Below are positions 26,279 through 27,867 of a stretch of DNA of 27,867 bases, in pieces. Under the pieces are notes generated by a model, which did no database searches, was not told the DNA's origin, and saw only the letters and a list, made by a program, of their open reading frames with translations. Every line of letters begins with the position of its first letter. Position 1 is the first letter of the stretch. Source of the DNA: Bacteroidota bacterium (GTDB lineage: Bacteria > Bacteroidota > Bacteroidia > Bacteroidales > GCA-2748055); NCBI GenBank assembly GCA_024244665.1, contig JAAEOI010000172.1, positions 1 to 27,867 on the forward strand, in the 5' to 3' direction. The position numbers and the translations under genes are program-made.

Positions 26279-27867
26279 TCAGGGGTTGACTCGAACAAAA
26301 GCTTTTAGGGTGGCACACTGACTGCCGGCAGACGAACCATGGGGTCGGATGGTATATGCCCCCACCGCAGCAGGTACAATGAAGGTTTCAGCATAATGAA
26401 CAACAAAAGGATCAAATGCCTGTCCGGGGCTCTCCACGATAGCCTCCCCGCCTTCCACAAGGGTCAGGACATTCACCCCTCCACCCGTATCATGATATAC
26501 CTGTTTGGTAAACCAGTGCCTCCTGGTCTCTATGAATTCAAGCTCGTGCAGCCCGGTTCTCTCCTCGGTCCAGCCCTCACCCTCCCCTATTTTAGTGATG
26601 CGGTTCACCAGGTTCTCCCTGGTCCATTCTGTGGTCCTGTCCCATTGGATGTTGCGGAGTCCGTGTGCCACATTGATGGGCCTTGGCATAGCATCAGAGT
26701 TCAGCCTCCCCCAGTCATACAGCTTAAAGGTAAAGATATAAGGTGTTGCACTGATCTCCAGTACCATCCCGTTGCTGCCTGAGCAATGGACCGTTCCGGC
26801 CGGGATCAGAAAGTGATCATGCTTCTTTGCGGGCCAGTTTTCCACATGCCGGCCCACCTCAAATGCCCTCCCCTCTTTCTCGGAGATTTGCAGCTCCTCT
26901 GCCAAAACATCCGGGATAACTCCCTCCTTCAGGCCCAGGAAAACGGATGCGTCATCTGCTGCTTCAAGCATATAATAGCTCTCATCCTGGGTGTAATGCA
27001 TCCCGAATCGTTCCTGGATATAAGCGGTGAGGGGATGTACCTGGAGACTCAGGTTCCCTCCCTCCATGGTATCCAGAAAGTCGAAGCGGATGGGGAATTC
27101 ATCACCGAACAAGCCATGCACCGGGTCCCCAAGTAGCTCTCTGGCCTGGTAGAAGACAAGGTTTATGGAAGGGATCTCAAAGGTGTTCTCCCCAAATCCC
27201 AGCAAGAGGCTGTTCTCTTCGGGTACACAATTGAAACACCAGGCATAGTTTTCCCTATCCTTCTCCAGACCAAATTTCTCCTTCATCCACTGCCCCCCCC
27301 ATGGTCCGGGATCAAAAAACGGGACCACACTGAAAGGCCTCGCGGCGCTTTGCCTAAGCCCTTCCCGGACTGCTTCCCCATGAGCAAGTTTAGGATTCTC
27401 CCCCTGATTGGTGTCCAGCACATAATCCCAGCTGTGCATGGTCTCCTTCTTCACCCGGTCGCAGATCCGCCAGTCCACAAAATATGCCCTTTTGTACTGC
27501 ATTTCCGGAGGCTCTTCCCTGTTCAGGATCCCCAAATTATCAACCTCGTTCCTTCTCATTCGTTGCTGGATTTCCCAGCGGGCCATGTCAGCATAGATCA
27601 ACATGTCAGGTTCATCATGGAGCAGCGAGGCGCCATATCCAAATATCATGATCAGGGTATCCCCGGCCTTTTCAATCCCGGATTTGGCCTCCTGCAGCTT
27701 GGTACCGTCAAACAGGTCAGCCATATTCAGACGGGTCATGTATCCAAAAACCCTATCGTTTGTCACATCGGACTGGGTAAGATTCCGGATCTCCCTTTCG
27801 GACAGCAGAAATGATTCTGTATCGATCACCATATCCGGTTCAAGTATTCCTGAGATCTGCGACCTGA
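26279..27867 (-). CDS. Class I mannose-6-phosphate isomerase-type protein with extra N-terminal domain (5' partial)
   Basis: The reading frame stays open to the window edge, so the N-terminus lies outside; the ATG at 27832 is only an internal methionine. The C-terminal ~345 residues are a class I phosphomannose isomerase: FDPGPWGGQWMKEKFG opening, NLSLQVHPLTAYIQERFG with zinc-ligand-type Gln and His, DESYYMLEA with the Glu, and IPAGTVHCSGSNGMVLEIS with the second His, then FTFKLYDWGR. This class interconverts mannose-6-phosphate and fructose-6-phosphate. At least 170 residues precede it (RNLTQSDVTNDRVFGYMTRL, YADMARWEIQQRMRRNE, QYKRAYFVDWRICDRVKK). I do not recognise this domain firmly; its look is that of a P-loop nucleotide or sugar kinase C-terminal half, whose Walker motif would lie beyond the window. 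No signal peptide is visible in the part present. It leads the minus-strand operon with the two lipoproteins, supplying the cytosolic step for released mannose-type sugars (inference). Confidence 0.85.
   Translation of the reverse strand, partial: RSQISGILEPDMVIDTESFLLSEREIRNLTQSDVTNDRVFGYMTRLNMADLFDGTKLQEAKSGIEKAGDTLIMIFGYGASLLHDEPDMLIYADMARWEIQQRMRRNEVDNLGILNREEPPEMQYKRAYFVDWRICDRVKKETMHSWDYVLDTNQGENPKLAHGEAVREGLRQSAARPFSVVPFFDPGPWGGQWMKEKFGLEKDRENYAWCFNCVPEENSLLLGFGENTFEIPSINLVFYQARELLGDPVHGLFGDEFPIRFDFLDTMEGGNLSLQVHPLTAYIQERFGMHYTQDESYYMLEAADDASVFLGLKEGVIPDVLAEELQISEKEGRAFEVGRHVENWPAKKHDHFLIPAGTVHCSGSNGMVLEISATPYIFTFKLYDWGRLNSDAMPRPINVAHGLRNIQWDRTTEWTRENLVNRITKIGEGEGWTEERTGLHELEFIETRRHWFTKQVYHDTGGGVNVLTLVEGGEAIVESPGQAFDPFVVHYAETFIVPAAVGAYTIRPHGSSAGSQCATLKAFVRVNP

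Noticed and set aside
1..27867. CRISPR arrays, insertion sequences, integrases or phage genes
   Set aside because: Reading both strands gave no regularly spaced repeats, transposase or integrase motifs; the only mobility hint is the tRNA-like remnant at 13991-14019.

Overview
The window looks like a chromosomal stretch of an anaerobic or facultative Bacteroidota (probably a Bacteroidales or Marinilabiliales relative). The basis is a SusC/SusD outer-membrane pair, many signal-peptide lipoproteins, Bacteroidetes-type -7 promoter motifs (TAnnTTTG) instead of sigma70 boxes, and an anaerobe-style set of pyruvate phosphate dikinase and NAD-linked formate dehydrogenase. Species-level assignment is not possible from the sequence alone.

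Layout. (1) 30-4171, minus strand: ppdK with a textbook terminator and a candidate promoter, preceded by a uroporphyrinogen-decarboxylase-superfamily (UroD/MtaA-like) protein. (2) 4343-10462, plus strand: a ROK-family regulator, then a SusC-like TonB-dependent transporter and a SusD-like lipoprotein, closed by a stem-loop terminator. (3) 10524-13901, minus strand: a large secreted GH38-type alpha-mannosidase-like enzyme converging on susD. (4) 13991-14628: a scar holding the 3' end of a tRNA- or tmRNA-like gene directly against a frameshifted C-terminal remnant of a GH95-like glycosidase. (5) 14701-19934, plus strand: a tight three-gene formate dehydrogenase operon, fdhD, a fused NuoE/NuoF-type beta subunit, and a cysteine-type molybdenum/tungsten alpha subunit. 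(6) 19962-21220: a decayed lipoprotein gene with a frameshift in the signal peptide and an in-frame amber stop. (7) 21482-22708, plus strand: a second UroD/MtaA-like paralogue. (8) 22727-27867, minus strand: an operon of a mannose-6-phosphate-isomerase-type protein with an extra N-terminal domain (5' end outside the window), a secreted glycosidase-like lipoprotein and an uncharacterised beta-propeller-like lipoprotein.

How the genes may work together (inference). SusC/SusD would bind and import a glycan, the GH38-like enzyme and the 26255-23937 glycosidase would trim it, and the isomerase would take mannose-6-phosphate or a similar sugar phosphate into glycolysis. This suggests a mannose-containing glycan under ROK control. 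Both UroD-like proteins carry a His-x-Cys...Cys zinc-site pattern like the MtaA/MtbA cobamide methyltransferases, so they are unlikely to be heme enzymes. Together with formate dehydrogenase they raise the possibility of methyl or one-carbon handling beside a glycan locus, but no corrinoid protein or folate enzyme is present in the window to complete that pathway.
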